A stretch of DNA of 64,000 nucleotides. Source: Sulfurospirillum sp. (GTDB taxonomy: Bacteria; Campylobacterota; Campylobacteria; Campylobacterales; Sulfurospirillaceae). Positions 45,211 through 54,934 of the stretch are shown here, one piece after another. Where the stretch lies: assembly GCA_014859685.1 (NCBI GenBank), contig JACUTU010000005.1:1-64000 (forward strand), in the 5' to 3' direction. The first letter of the stretch is position 1. Each line of letters opens with the position of its first letter. Below the pieces are notes generated by a model. It was not told where the DNA came from, did not search any database, and worked only from the letters and a program-made list of their open reading frames with translations. A program made the position numbers and the translations under genes.

Positions 45211-45921
45211 TTATAAACTTCTGCGTTCCAAATATTCACGAAACTCTTTCGCACCATCTTTGGAACTTGTCACCATTTCATTGATGCCTTGAAAAGCGAT
45301 CTGGAGCTTTGATTGTTCGACACTTTGCATGGATTTTATCTTGTCCACATTGATGATGTAGGAGCGGTGTATACGATAAAAATTTTTTTCACGCAAAAGT
45401 TCTTCAAAATCACTAATTTTCTTTTTAGCATACGCACTCGCTTCTTTGATACGGATGATTACTTCATCAAGATCAGCTTTGATATAGTAGATTTCATCGA
45501 TGTCGATAAGATACACTTGCGAGCCGTTTTTAGCGATGATTTTTTTGTTAATTGTTTGTTGTTTAGCTCTAAAATGCTTTATCCTTTGCACTACTTTTTG
45601 TACACTTGCCAATTCTATAGGTTTGAGCAGATAATCAAATCCGCCCGTTTTATACGCTTGGAGTGCAAAATCTTCGTGGGCTGTTTGAAAGATGATAAAG
45701 GTGTGAGGCTCAAGTGCAAAAATCGCTTCAGCTAACTCAAGTCCATCCATCTTTGGCATTGAAATATCTAAAAAAACTGCATCAAACTGTGTTTTCTTCG
45801 CCTCTTCAAGTGCTGCTAGTGGGTCTTCAAAAGCTTTTACATCATCGATACCAGTTTCACCCAAAAGCCTTTGCAAACGGCTTAATGCTAATTTTTCATC
45901 ATCTACAATCATAACTTTCAT
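45211..45921 (-). CDS. LytTR-family response regulator
   Basis: 236 residues. An N-terminal receiver domain has the acidic pair DDE at 7-9, phospho-Asp in VFLDISMP and Lys in YLLKPIEL. The C-terminal LytTR DNA-binding domain (from about 140) contains YLIDIDEIYYIKADLDEV and the FYRIHRSYIINVDKI signature. It pairs with the overlapping kinase gene (4-bp ATGA overlap). LytTR regulators usually control envelope, adhesion or carbon-uptake genes; the target here is unknown. Confidence 0.93.
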   Translation of the reverse strand: MKVMIVDDEKLALSRLQRLLGETGIDDVKAFEDPLAALEEAKKTQFDAVFLDISMPKMDGLELAEAIFALEPHTFIIFQTAHEDFALQAYKTGGFDYLLKPIELASVQKVVQRIKHFRAKQQTINKKIIAKNGSQVYLIDIDEIYYIKADLDEVIIRIKEASAYAKKKISDFEELLREKNFYRIHRSYIINVDKIKSMQSVEQSKLQIAFQGINEMVTSSKDGAKEFREYLERRSL

Positions 45922-46910
45922 ATCTTTTCCTTTTTGAAAACTATAGTAAAACTTCTTCCATTATCTTCAAATTCCAAAGAACCCACGCATAAAAATTTGA
46001 GTCTATCTTGGAGATTTGAAAGTCCTGTTCCAAAGACTATTTTTTGTGCCAATTTGCCATCATTGTTTACTTTTATGCCCGCTTCATCGGCTTGAATGCT
46101 TACATGTAAGACTTTTTGATCATAACCGTGTTTTATGGCATTTTCTACCAAAAGTTGGATAGAAAATTTTGGTACTAATCTGTTTTTACAATCCTCGCTC
46201 ATATCAATGCCAAGATGTATTTGATCACTAAAGCGGATATTTTCTATATTGACATAAGTTTGCACCATTGCTATCTCACGAGAAAGTTCTATGAGACTGC
46301 TTTGTTTGATGGCATTTCGCAAAAAACGAGCAAGTTCAAGTATCGCCCGCTCGGCTTTAAGTGTATCTACATGTAAGAGTTCAGAGATCGAGTTGAGCGT
46401 GTTAAATAAAAAATGCGGATTGAGTTCATTTTCTAAGGCTTTGATTCTTGCATCAAGAATCTGTTTGTGGATGCGTTCATTTTTGTATTTCATAGAGATA
46501 AATTGGTGTAAAACAAGTCCGATGAGAAAAGTTAAAAATCCCATGATATTTGTAAGCATTATCCAATAGGGCTTTATCAATCCGACAAAAGCGATATCAA
46601 AACTGTAAAAAATCCAGAAACTAGACGAAAAACCGAGGGCACCAGAAAGGTAAGAAAACAAAAAACTCAGAAGATACCAAAATCGCTTATGCACCTTTGG
46701 TAAGATAAAATTATTTGAAAGTGTTATAAAAAAAAATGAAAAAAGTGCGATAGCAACAGCACTGATCGTGCCAAAAATGATCGTGCTAAAAGTTTGTATC
46801 TCTTTGTTTGTGTAGTAAAAAAACAGTGCAATAAAAAAACCAAACAAAGCGCCAAGCAAGATGATATACAACCAATCATTGCGAGATATTTTCAACTCAA
46901 CACTTTGCAA
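45918..46910 (-). CDS. LytS-type sensor histidine kinase
   Basis: 330 residues: four membrane helices in the first 150 residues without an extracellular domain, then the LytS-type dimerisation/phosphoacceptor segment NPHFLFNTLNSISELL, and a short HATPase domain with QLLVENAIKHG (N box) and a G-T-G-L loop (GTGLSNLQDRL). It senses something in or near the membrane and phosphorylates the LytTR partner encoded downstream. Confidence 0.92.
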   Translation of the reverse strand: MQSVELKISRNDWLYIILLGALFGFFIALFFYYTNKEIQTFSTIIFGTISAVAIALFSFFFITLSNNFILPKVHKRFWYLLSFLFSYLSGALGFSSSFWIFYSFDIAFVGLIKPYWIMLTNIMGFLTFLIGLVLHQFISMKYKNERIHKQILDARIKALENELNPHFLFNTLNSISELLHVDTLKAERAILELARFLRNAIKQSSLIELSREIAMVQTYVNIENIRFSDQIHLGIDMSEDCKNRLVPKFSIQLLVENAIKHGYDQKVLHVSIQADEAGIKVNNDGKLAQKIVFGTGLSNLQDRLKFLCVGSLEFEDNGRSFTIVFKKEKI

Positions 46911-47024
46911 ATCAGCCCTTTTATTTTTTGAAAGTATAGCAGATATTTATGAACTTATAAAATAAAGCTACCAAAAGTTTTGATATTTTCTTAAAATTAA
47001 TGCAATACTTTTAAAAGGCTTCTT

Positions 47025-48356
47025 ATGAAATCTATCCTTTGGTTTAGAAGAGATTTACGCGTAAACGACAATGCTATTTTAGCACATGCAAAAGGGGAAG
47101 TTTTACCCATTTTTATCTTTGATACTAATATACTAAGCGGGCTTGATAGAGATGATAAACGGGTGAGTTTCATCTATCAAAGCGTCTTGCAACTTAAGAT
47201 TGATTTACAAATTTTAGGGCTTGATCTTGCGGTATATTATGGTGATCCTGAACTGATTTTTGCACAACTCAAACAAGATGGATTTAAAAGTGTTTTATGT
47301 TCTTGTGACTTTGATGCGTACGCATTGCAAAGAGATAGACAAATTGAAACGATTTTAGAAATGAAACGATTTTATGATTCTTATCTGCTTCATCCTAGCT
47401 TACATGTAAAGGCTGATAGCACGCCTTATCGGGTATTTACTCCCTACTATAAAGCGTTGCATCCTTTATGGATGAGCGATTATATAGAGCAATTTGTACC
47501 AGCAAAAAACCTACAGCTCGCAAAGGCAAATTTTACAAGTGTTCCGACACTTAGCGATATGGGATTTGTGATGCAAAAATTACCTGATTTTTTGTATAAA
47601 AGCTCTAGCGATCACCTTGAGGATTTTGTTGCAAAAATAGAACATTATAAAGAAAATCGAGATTTTTTTGCACTCGATGGCACTTCAAATATGGGCATAC
47701 GACTTCGTTTTGGACTCATAAGTCCCAAGCAGATTTTCAATCGTGTTAAAAGGGAGGTTGGCAGTGAATTTTATATCCGTGAACTTTTTTGGCGTGAATT
47801 TTATGCGTATATCTTGTACCATTTTCCACAAACTCAATATGAGAATTTTAACGATAGTGAAGTTGCTTATGAAAACAATGAACGCTATTTTCAAGCGTGG
47901 TGCGACGGCGAAACGGGGTTTCCACTCATCGATGCTACAATGCGTCATTTTAATCAAACAGGTTTGATGCACAATCGATTGCGAATGATCACAGCTTCTT
48001 TTTTATGCAAAAATCTACTTATAGATTGGCGTTGGGGCGAGCAGTATTTTGCAAAAAAATTGCTCGATTATGAGGCAAGTTCCAACATAGGCTCATGGCA
48101 ATGGGCGGCTGGAACTGGTGCAGATGCGGCTCCTTATTTTCGCATCTTCAATCCTTGCTTGCAATCTGAAAAATTTGATGCACAAGCGAAATTTATCCGA
48201 TCCATCATTCCACAACTCGCACAATGCACGCCAAAAAGCTTACATGTAGAGGGTGGTTTGGGTGAAAATCTCTTTTTGGACTATCCAAAACCTATCATTT
48301 CACTAGCCGTTTCAAGACAAAAAGCACTCGCTGCATTTTCAAAGAAAACTGTATGA
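47025..48356 (+). CDS. phr: Class I CPD photolyase
   Basis: Repairs UV-induced cyclobutane pyrimidine dimers with FAD and light. The 443 residues open with SILWFRRDLRVNDN, the antenna-binding alpha/beta domain, and the C-terminal FAD domain shows FPLIDATMRHFNQTGLMHNRLRM, FLCKNLLIDWRWGEQYF and SNIGSWQWAAGTGADAAPYFRIFNP, with the Trp residues of the electron-transfer chain. Its stop overlaps the next gene by 4 bp. A photolyase implies an ecology with some light exposure. Confidence 0.95.
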   Translation: MKSILWFRRDLRVNDNAILAHAKGEVLPIFIFDTNILSGLDRDDKRVSFIYQSVLQLKIDLQILGLDLAVYYGDPELIFAQLKQDGFKSVLCSCDFDAYALQRDRQIETILEMKRFYDSYLLHPSLHVKADSTPYRVFTPYYKALHPLWMSDYIEQFVPAKNLQLAKANFTSVPTLSDMGFVMQKLPDFLYKSSSDHLEDFVAKIEHYKENRDFFALDGTSNMGIRLRFGLISPKQIFNRVKREVGSEFYIRELFWREFYAYILYHFPQTQYENFNDSEVAYENNERYFQAWCDGETGFPLIDATMRHFNQTGLMHNRLRMITASFLCKNLLIDWRWGEQYFAKKLLDYEASSNIGSWQWAAGTGADAAPYFRIFNPCLQSEKFDAQAKFIRSIIPQLAQCTPKSLHVEGGLGENLFLDYPKPIISLAVSRQKALAAFSKKTV

Positions 48357-49768
48357 GACAGCTTGATATAGCGGTCATTGGATCTGGTATTGGTGGGGCA
48401 CTCATTGCCTCTTTACACAAAGATAAAAATCTTATTCTTTTTGAAAAAGACCATAATTTAGGAGGTTGTGCAAGTACTTTCTCAAGATATGGGGATAATT
48501 ACAATGCAGGAGCCACTACTTTTGTAGGTTATGAAACAGGACATGTAATCAAAAAAATGTTTGATAAAATTGGCTTTAAACCAGATTTAAAACAAAGTTA
48601 TACTGCTATCTCTACGATACAAAACAATCAGGTTCTTGATCGGATTGAAGATTTTGAGACATTTTTGCAAGCACTTGATACAATTTATCCGCATCCAAAC
48701 AATCGAATTTTTTGGAGTGCTATCAAAAAAATGGATGAGCGATTTTGGAAATTAAAAAAACTCTATTTCAATAGATTTTCGCTTCAAGCGTGGCTTAAAA
48801 CTTTTGCATTTGGCGTAGAAGCATTGTGTACTTTTGGAATGCAGATTTTTCAAAGTGCCAAAGGATTTATCCACAAAACATTGCCAAATATTTCCAAAGA
48901 GTACCTTGCTTTTATTGATGCACAATTGCTCATCACTTTGCAAAGCAAACATGATGGTATTCCACTTTTAGCGATGGCGTTGGGACTTGCTTATCCATTT
49001 CATAAAGTATACTATCCAAATGGTGGCATGGGTTCTCTCATCACGGCTTTACTTGAGGGCGTAGATGTTCACAACAAAGAGGCAATAACTCGCATACAAT
49101 TAGCAGATGGTGGCTACATCTTGCACAGTACAAAAAGTGTTTATTTCGCTAAAAAAGTTGTCTTAAATACAAACATTTATGATAGTAGCAAACTTTTTGA
49201 AGATGGTGCTATCAAACGCTATTATGACAAGTTTTCATTCAGTGACCAAAGTGCATTTGTGGTGTATGCAAAAGTAAAATCTGATCAAGATTTGCTACAT
49301 CATTACCAAATCATCCTTGATAAACAAATTTTAAACTGTATCTCCAATTCGTTTTTCATCTCAATCAGTGATACACATGATACAAAAATGTCACAAGATG
49401 GCTATAGTGTTACGATATCCACACATACAAAAGCATTTTTTTGGCAAACGCTCAGTAAAGAAGAGTACAAAAAACAAAAAAACGCCACGGAAGCTTTTAT
49501 TCTTTCAAAATTACAAAAACATCTTCCACACATAAAAGTTATGCGTGCCTTTAGTGCAACTTCCAAAACCTTTGATCGCTACATCGCACGACTAAATTGT
49601 GGAGGTAGGGCTTTAAGTTTTGCAAATATCCTTCAAATGCCACCGTGTAACACACCCTTTAGAGGACTTTACAACATAGGTGATACAGTTTTTGCAGGTC
49701 AAGGGTGGCCAGGAGTTGCGCTTGGGGTAAGCGTGCTTGATCAAGAATTGACTTGCAATAAATCGTAG
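48353..49768 (+). CDS. Phytoene-desaturase-like FAD oxidoreductase
   Basis: 471 residues with an N-terminal FAD-binding motif (AVIGSGIGGALIASLH, then FEKDHNLGGCASTF) and the C-terminal LYNIGDTVFAGQGWPGVALGV typical of CrtI/CrtH and retinol-saturase-type enzymes. It overlaps the photolyase gene by 4 bp. No phytoene synthase or other carotenoid gene is in the window, so the substrate is unknown. The 3' end overlaps the convergent GGDEF-EAL gene by 28 bp. Confidence 0.88.
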   Translation: MRQLDIAVIGSGIGGALIASLHKDKNLILFEKDHNLGGCASTFSRYGDNYNAGATTFVGYETGHVIKKMFDKIGFKPDLKQSYTAISTIQNNQVLDRIEDFETFLQALDTIYPHPNNRIFWSAIKKMDERFWKLKKLYFNRFSLQAWLKTFAFGVEALCTFGMQIFQSAKGFIHKTLPNISKEYLAFIDAQLLITLQSKHDGIPLLAMALGLAYPFHKVYYPNGGMGSLITALLEGVDVHNKEAITRIQLADGGYILHSTKSVYFAKKVVLNTNIYDSSKLFEDGAIKRYYDKFSFSDQSAFVVYAKVKSDQDLLHHYQIILDKQILNCISNSFFISISDTHDTKMSQDGYSVTISTHTKAFFWQTLSKEEYKKQKNATEAFILSKLQKHLPHIKVMRAFSATSKTFDRYIARLNCGGRALSFANILQMPPCNTPFRGLYNIGDTVFAGQGWPGVALGVSVLDQELTCNKS

Positions 49769-52700
49769 ATATCTTCTTGCATATTTTGAGCGAGTGCTAA
49801 AAGCTCCTGGATTTTTTTGGATGCATCTACTTTGAAACCTGCATTGTGAAGTCCTATGAGTTCTTGTGCAAGCATATGGATTTTTTTGTGTTGTGGTAAA
49901 ACTGGTTGCAAAAAGGACTTAAGGTTGCTATCATTTTCTATAATTCTTGCAAATTTGCACTCTTTGTGATGCAACGGTGGCAAGATATCGTTCATATCTT
50001 TGATGTATAGCTCTATCTTATCAATCCATGCAAAATGTTCCATGACAACTCGTAAGATAGAGATATTTTCATGTTTGATTTTTTTAGTTTTACTCCACTG
50101 AGGCGGTGTTTGCCAGTTGCTTTGCCATGCTGGAATTTGCTCTTTTGGCATCGGCTTTGCGATAAAATAACCCTGAGCATTATCACACCCTAGATGCAAT
50201 AAAATACGACCTTGAGAGATATCTTCAACTCCCTCAGCAATCACTTTTATATTAAACGAGTTTGCAAGAGCTATAATCGCATCAAGAATATCAATATTTT
50301 CAGCTTTCAAAAACAATTCACGCACAAAACTTTGATCGATTTTGATAGTTTGAATATCAAGTCGTTTGAGATAAGTGAGTGAAGAATAACCTGTACCAAA
50401 ATCATCAAGTGAAAAAGATATACCCATCTGCTTACATGTAGCGATCACTTGCGAAGCTGCTGTTATATCTTCAAGCGCACTCGTTTCTAGGATTTCAAAC
50501 TCTAAAAAGTGGAGATCGAGTTGCGGATATTGTTGTAAAATAGCTTGCAATCTTGGAATAAAATCCTCATGCAAAACCTGATAAGCACTGAGATTGACGC
50601 TGATACTTTGGTTTTGTCGCTCAGTATTATGCCATGAGGCAAGCAAATCAAGCGCGTCTTTGAGTACATACTCACCTAATTCCATCATTAAGGAATGATT
50701 TTCTATGAGTGGCAAGAAAAATGCTGGAGAGATAATTTGCTCATCTCTTTGCCATCGCACAAGTGCTTCAAAACCTAAAACCTCTCCTGTGTGCATGTTG
50801 ACTTTTGGTTGGTAGTACACTAAAAATTCTTGTGATATAAGGGCATTATGAATCTGCTGGATATCTTTATGGAAAGTTTGGAGCTGTTTTTCTGTGTTTG
50901 TATCAAAAAATTTGTATTGATTTTTTCCACTCATCTTTGCATTATACATCGCTTGATCTGATTGGCGGATCAATTTTTCAGGACTCAAGATTGCTTCTTG
51001 TGGATAAAAACTCACCCCTATACTCACACTACTTGAAACACTTTGTGCATCTATACTGAGTGTTTGGATACTTATATGTAAGAGTTGCTCTAAAAATGCT
51101 TCACATGTAACTTCTCTTTCCTCACTGTGCCATATGATAGCAAACTCATCGCCTCCTATGCGTGCAAGAAAATCTGTTTTTTTCAAAACATTTTGAAGCC
51201 TTTGTGCAAAAGCAAGTAAAAATTTATCGCCGATTTCACGACGAAATTTTTCATTAAATAGTTTAAAGTCATCTAAATCTATGAGCAAAAATACAAAAGG
51301 AGTTTGTTTGCTCATAAGTTGCTCTAGAGTTTTTACAAGTTTTCGACGATTTGGTAATTTGGTGAGTGTATCAAAATACGCCATCTGTTCCAAAGCTTTT
51401 TGCTGTGACTTAATCGCAGTGATATCAGAAAACAAGGCAATATATGCATTTATATTGTCTTGTTCATCTTTGAGGGCGTTGATACTGAGGTATTCTGGAT
51501 ACACTTGCGTGTTTTTTCGTTTATTGTAAATCTCCCCTTCCCAAAAACCTTTTGTGCGTAGATCTTTCCACATGCTCTCATAAAAAGTTTTATCGTGTTT
51601 ACCTGATTGTAGCAGATTTGTGGTATTGCCAATGGCTTCAGCTTTACTATAGCCAGTGATCACACAAAATGCTGGATTGACATCTGTGATGACTGTATTT
51701 ACATCTGTTAGAATGATAGCTTGTGCTGTGTTGTTAAAAATTTTTTCAAACTTCACAAGAGCATTTTGGTGCGCTTTGAGTTTTTTATTTGCTAGCCGTA
51801 ATTGATAAGCAATAAATACTATAAAAATAAACAAAAGCGTTGTAAAAAGGATCAATTCATAAAGATATCGATCTATATAAGTATCAAAAAATTCAAATAT
51901 CTCTGAGTTTTTATGTTCATCCGAATGCAAAAAGTGCATTGATTGGAGTATCTGCTTCACCCTGGCATAATCTTGTGCAACACCAAAACCACCTAGTCCA
52001 TAAACTTGCATATCTGGCAAAGAAAGTAACAAAACACTTAACTCTTGTGCAACTTTTTTGTTTACATGTAACAAGCTTGTAAGCGGCCATTGGGGATAAA
52101 GATCGGTTGAGAGCAGAAAAGGAAAATCTTCTTTTTGTTGTATGTTGAGAATTTTGAAATCTGAGAGATGTATCTTTTTTTCTTTCACAAGTGCTTCTAA
52201 AACACTTGTTCTCACAAATCCAACATCAGCTTTTTTGTTCAAAACTTCAAAAACAGTATTGTCATGTGGTAGCTCTGTGAAGATGAGTTTTGTATCTTTG
52301 ATGACATCTGTGCCGATCTTAAAAAGCTCATAAGCTTGCACTTGATAACCACCTAGAGAATTAGTGCCAACAGTGGCTATCTTTTTGCCTTTGAGATCTG
52401 CTAAAGTATTGATATCTTTAGAGTCTTTATGAGTAAAAATTACGCCTCCAAATTGATCTAAAACTTTACCATCTTTTAGTTCTTTCATACTCAGAAGTGC
52501 AATATTTACAAGATTTTTTTCTTTAAAAAGAATATAAGAAATTGGATTTGTGAGTAAAAAATCGATAGTTTGATTTTTTATGGCAACATCTAATTCGACA
52601 AAAGAGAGTGGCTTGAGTGTAAATGAATAGTTTGCTTGTTTGTTTTCCAAATAATCAATAAGTGGTTGCCACTGTTTGAGTGTCACTTCTGGTGATCTAA

Positions 52701-52791
52701 AAGAAAGTATGCCTATAGTGTAATGTTCTTTCGCCAAAACAGTGTTAAAAAACAATGCAAGCAATACAAAGATGTACGAAAAAAAACGCAT
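49741..52791 (-). CDS. PhnD-like sensor with GGDEF, EAL and CZB domains
   Basis: 1016 residues. A signal peptide and periplasmic PhnD-type binding domain (about 20-290) precede a transmembrane helix (about 312-335), a PAS domain, a GGDEF domain with intact ARIGGDEFAI, an EAL domain with EALVRW and the DDFGTGYSS loop, and a C-terminal CZB zinc-binding domain (HHKECKFARI, then HKKIHMLAQEL). Both c-di-GMP domains keep their catalytic signatures. It starts 10 bp after the PAS sensor gene. CZB domains inhibit diguanylate cyclases when zinc is bound in characterised cases, so this protein could integrate a periplasmic ligand and cytoplasmic zinc. Confidence 0.92.
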   Translation of the reverse strand: MRFFSYIFVLLALFFNTVLAKEHYTIGILSFRSPEVTLKQWQPLIDYLENKQANYSFTLKPLSFVELDVAIKNQTIDFLLTNPISYILFKEKNLVNIALLSMKELKDGKVLDQFGGVIFTHKDSKDINTLADLKGKKIATVGTNSLGGYQVQAYELFKIGTDVIKDTKLIFTELPHDNTVFEVLNKKADVGFVRTSVLEALVKEKKIHLSDFKILNIQQKEDFPFLLSTDLYPQWPLTSLLHVNKKVAQELSVLLLSLPDMQVYGLGGFGVAQDYARVKQILQSMHFLHSDEHKNSEIFEFFDTYIDRYLYELILFTTLLFIFIVFIAYQLRLANKKLKAHQNALVKFEKIFNNTAQAIILTDVNTVITDVNPAFCVITGYSKAEAIGNTTNLLQSGKHDKTFYESMWKDLRTKGFWEGEIYNKRKNTQVYPEYLSINALKDEQDNINAYIALFSDITAIKSQQKALEQMAYFDTLTKLPNRRKLVKTLEQLMSKQTPFVFLLIDLDDFKLFNEKFRREIGDKFLLAFAQRLQNVLKKTDFLARIGGDEFAIIWHSEEREVTCEAFLEQLLHISIQTLSIDAQSVSSSVSIGVSFYPQEAILSPEKLIRQSDQAMYNAKMSGKNQYKFFDTNTEKQLQTFHKDIQQIHNALISQEFLVYYQPKVNMHTGEVLGFEALVRWQRDEQIISPAFFLPLIENHSLMMELGEYVLKDALDLLASWHNTERQNQSISVNLSAYQVLHEDFIPRLQAILQQYPQLDLHFLEFEILETSALEDITAASQVIATCKQMGISFSLDDFGTGYSSLTYLKRLDIQTIKIDQSFVRELFLKAENIDILDAIIALANSFNIKVIAEGVEDISQGRILLHLGCDNAQGYFIAKPMPKEQIPAWQSNWQTPPQWSKTKKIKHENISILRVVMEHFAWIDKIELYIKDMNDILPPLHHKECKFARIIENDSNLKSFLQPVLPQHKKIHMLAQELIGLHNAGFKVDASKKIQELLALAQNMQEDIYDLLQVNS

Positions 52792-52801
52792 TAAAACCCT
52801 T

Positions 52802-54154
52802 TTAAATGATCTCTTTTATGATTCCAGCTAGATAAGTTTTTTTTGAAAACTGGATTTTATATCGTGTAATCTCAAATATTTTATCATATATTTGCAAAGT
52901 GCTTATGGTCTGCAAAGCATTGTTCCAAGCGTATCTATCGCCCTCTTCTAACACTTTGGCAATTGAAAAATCCATTATATCATAATCAGTTTTATCTAAG
53001 ATATCAACTTCATCTTTTCCGATAAAATCACGAAATTTTTCATTGACCACAAAATAACGCAAATTGGCATCTTTGAGAAAAAGAATATCACTTGAGAGCT
53101 TCAATAAGGCTCTGTATTTTCGTTTACTTTGTTCAAGCTCTTCTTGTTTTTGCACAGATTCAGTGATATCTCTAGCTATGATATATACTCGATTGGTTTT
53201 ACCATTGTTGTTATAAGTTATTTGCACATCATCTTCCACCCAAATCAAACTTCCATCTTGCTTTTGCACGCGATAGATGTAATGCAATAAACTCTTTTTC
53301 TCTTTAAACGCAATCAAATGCGCTTTTTTAATACTTTTTACATCTTTTGGATAGATAAATTCATAGAGATCTTCCATCCTTAAGCCCATAAGATCTTTAC
53401 CTATTATCTCTTTGTATTTTTGTGAAGCAAAAACCACTTTTTCACTCTCAAGAAGCATAACTCCTTGGTTGATATAATCAAGCGTATGTTTAAAGATATC
53501 TTGCGATTGTTTATGTTTTCTTATAATTAAAAGCATTGATGCAGTAAAAAGAACTACAAACAACAATACAAAACTAGCGACTAAGCTAAAATCTTGCAAT
53601 TGTGCCCTGATTTGTTGGCGTACACTGTCAAATCTATTTAAAACAATATCTCTCAATTCACCCATCGCCTTAGAAACTATTCTATCATGACCCATAAGTT
53701 CCGTATCTATTTCTTGAATATTTTTCAAATCACTACTTTTGAGGAGTTCTAAAGCCACAAAGTATTGAGCATTGAGTTGTTCATAAAGTTCTTGAAGTGT
53801 GGCTAATTTTTCAAATGCTTGATCATGTTGATCATACAAACTTTGTAAAAGATACTCTATCTGTATTAATTTTTGTTTGAAATTTTGTGAGGCTTGCAAA
53901 AACGCAAGATAATGTTTGTCTCTCAACTTTTCATTTGAAGCTCGCAATAAGATATCTTTCCATTCTTGAACTTGTATACGAAAATCTACCTCAGCTTCAT
54001 AAAAAAGTCTCATGCTTTTTTGTATGGACGCTGTTTTTGCAAAAGATACATCTACTCTATTTTGATAAAAATAGATACTTCCTAAGAGTGATCCTAAAGC
54101 AAAAAAAATAATGACACAAAGTATCAAACTAGATGATAGCAATCTTTGCAACAT
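52802..54154 (-). CDS. Membrane PAS-PAS sensor without an output domain
   Basis: 450 residues. Two transmembrane helices (about 9-30 and 185-208) enclose a helical periplasmic domain. Two PAS/PAC units follow (about 225-330 and 345-450), with the PAC signature KQDGSLIWVEDDVQITY in the first. The protein ends inside or just after the second PAS, with no kinase, GGDEF or methyl-accepting domain. It is 10 bp upstream of the PhnD-GGDEF-EAL-CZB gene and may work as its partner, or it may derive from a kinase that lost its C-terminus. Confidence 0.82.
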   Translation of the reverse strand: MLQRLLSSSLILCVIIFFALGSLLGSIYFYQNRVDVSFAKTASIQKSMRLFYEAEVDFRIQVQEWKDILLRASNEKLRDKHYLAFLQASQNFKQKLIQIEYLLQSLYDQHDQAFEKLATLQELYEQLNAQYFVALELLKSSDLKNIQEIDTELMGHDRIVSKAMGELRDIVLNRFDSVRQQIRAQLQDFSLVASFVLLFVVLFTASMLLIIRKHKQSQDIFKHTLDYINQGVMLLESEKVVFASQKYKEIIGKDLMGLRMEDLYEFIYPKDVKSIKKAHLIAFKEKKSLLHYIYRVQKQDGSLIWVEDDVQITYNNNGKTNRVYIIARDITESVQKQEELEQSKRKYRALLKLSSDILFLKDANLRYFVVNEKFRDFIGKDEVDILDKTDYDIMDFSIAKVLEEGDRYAWNNALQTISTLQIYDKIFEITRYKIQFSKKTYLAGIIKEII

Positions 54155-54263
54155 AGAGAACCTTTCGTTTTTATGGTTTATTTTACTTAGATTTTACTAA
54201 ATATTGTCTAAATTAACGAGTAAAATTTAATACAAAAACATTTAAAAAAATGTTTACAAGCGA

Positions 54264-54350
54264 TTTTACGCACTTTTGTAAAAAAGTTCGTAGATACCTC
54301 TCATTTTCTCAAAAAGTACCTTTTTCGTAGCTTTAGGGGGTTGTAGGGAT
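54264..54350 (-). repeat. Dispersed intergenic repeat, copy C
   Basis: Minus-strand copy of the ~90-bp repeat at 30654 and 60339, with the same landmarks (CTACAACCCCCTAAAGCTACG, GTACTTTTTGAGAAAATGAG, GAACTTTTTTACAAAAGTG). The 384-bp gap 54155-54538 holds this copy, the GTGCATAACATCAG box shared with 17133-17146, and otherwise no gene. Confidence 0.85.
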
Positions 54351-54538
54351 ATTTGTCCCTGCCACTAAAACGGACGCGTTTATTTTAGTGCATAACATCA
54401 GGCTACAAGTGAAAATAATAGATTTTATTTTTGATCATTGTCGTTATGGTTGATTTTTTTGGTGTGCTATCGTGAAGATAGATTGAAAGAGTGGTAGAGA
54501 GCTTAAAAACTCTCTACATGTAAGTTAAAAAAGAGGAA

Positions 54539-54757
54539 TTAGATAACTTCGACAAATTTTGCTTGAGGTCCTCTTGCACCTTCGCCTATTTCAAAAGATA
54601 TGCGTTGACCATCTTCTAAAGATACTCTGCCATAACCTGTGTTTTTGATGTCACTATAATGAACAAATATATCTTTGCTCTTATCTTCTAGTTGGATAAA
54701 TCCAAAACCTTTTTCGCTGTTGAACCATTTTACTGTTCCATTTTGTCTTGTTGCCAT
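54539..54757 (-). CDS. Cold-shock-domain protein
   Basis: A 72-residue single cold-shock domain with the RNA-binding motifs KGFGFI (RNP1) and IFVHY (RNP2), starting [12 protein letters not shown]. It binds single-stranded nucleic acid and acts as an RNA chaperone. AAGGAG precedes ATG. Monocistronic, with about 175 bp of leader containing no other gene, consistent with the long 5' UTRs of csp genes. Confidence 0.96.
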   Translation of the reverse strand: MATRQNGTVKWFNSEKGFGFIQLEDKSKDIFVHYSDIKNTGYGRVSLEDGQRISFEIGEGARGPQAKFVEVI

Positions 54758-54934
54758 TGCAACTCCTTTTGGGTGTATTTAAAGTGTAGATGGAGTTTTA
54801 TTTGGATATGCAATGTATTAATAGTAGTAATCAATAAAAAATATAAACAAAAGACGAAACTCTAAATCATCTTTAAGACTCACATTATAGCAAAATAAAC
54901 TACCAATAGCAAGCCCTAAAGATTTTATCTCAAA

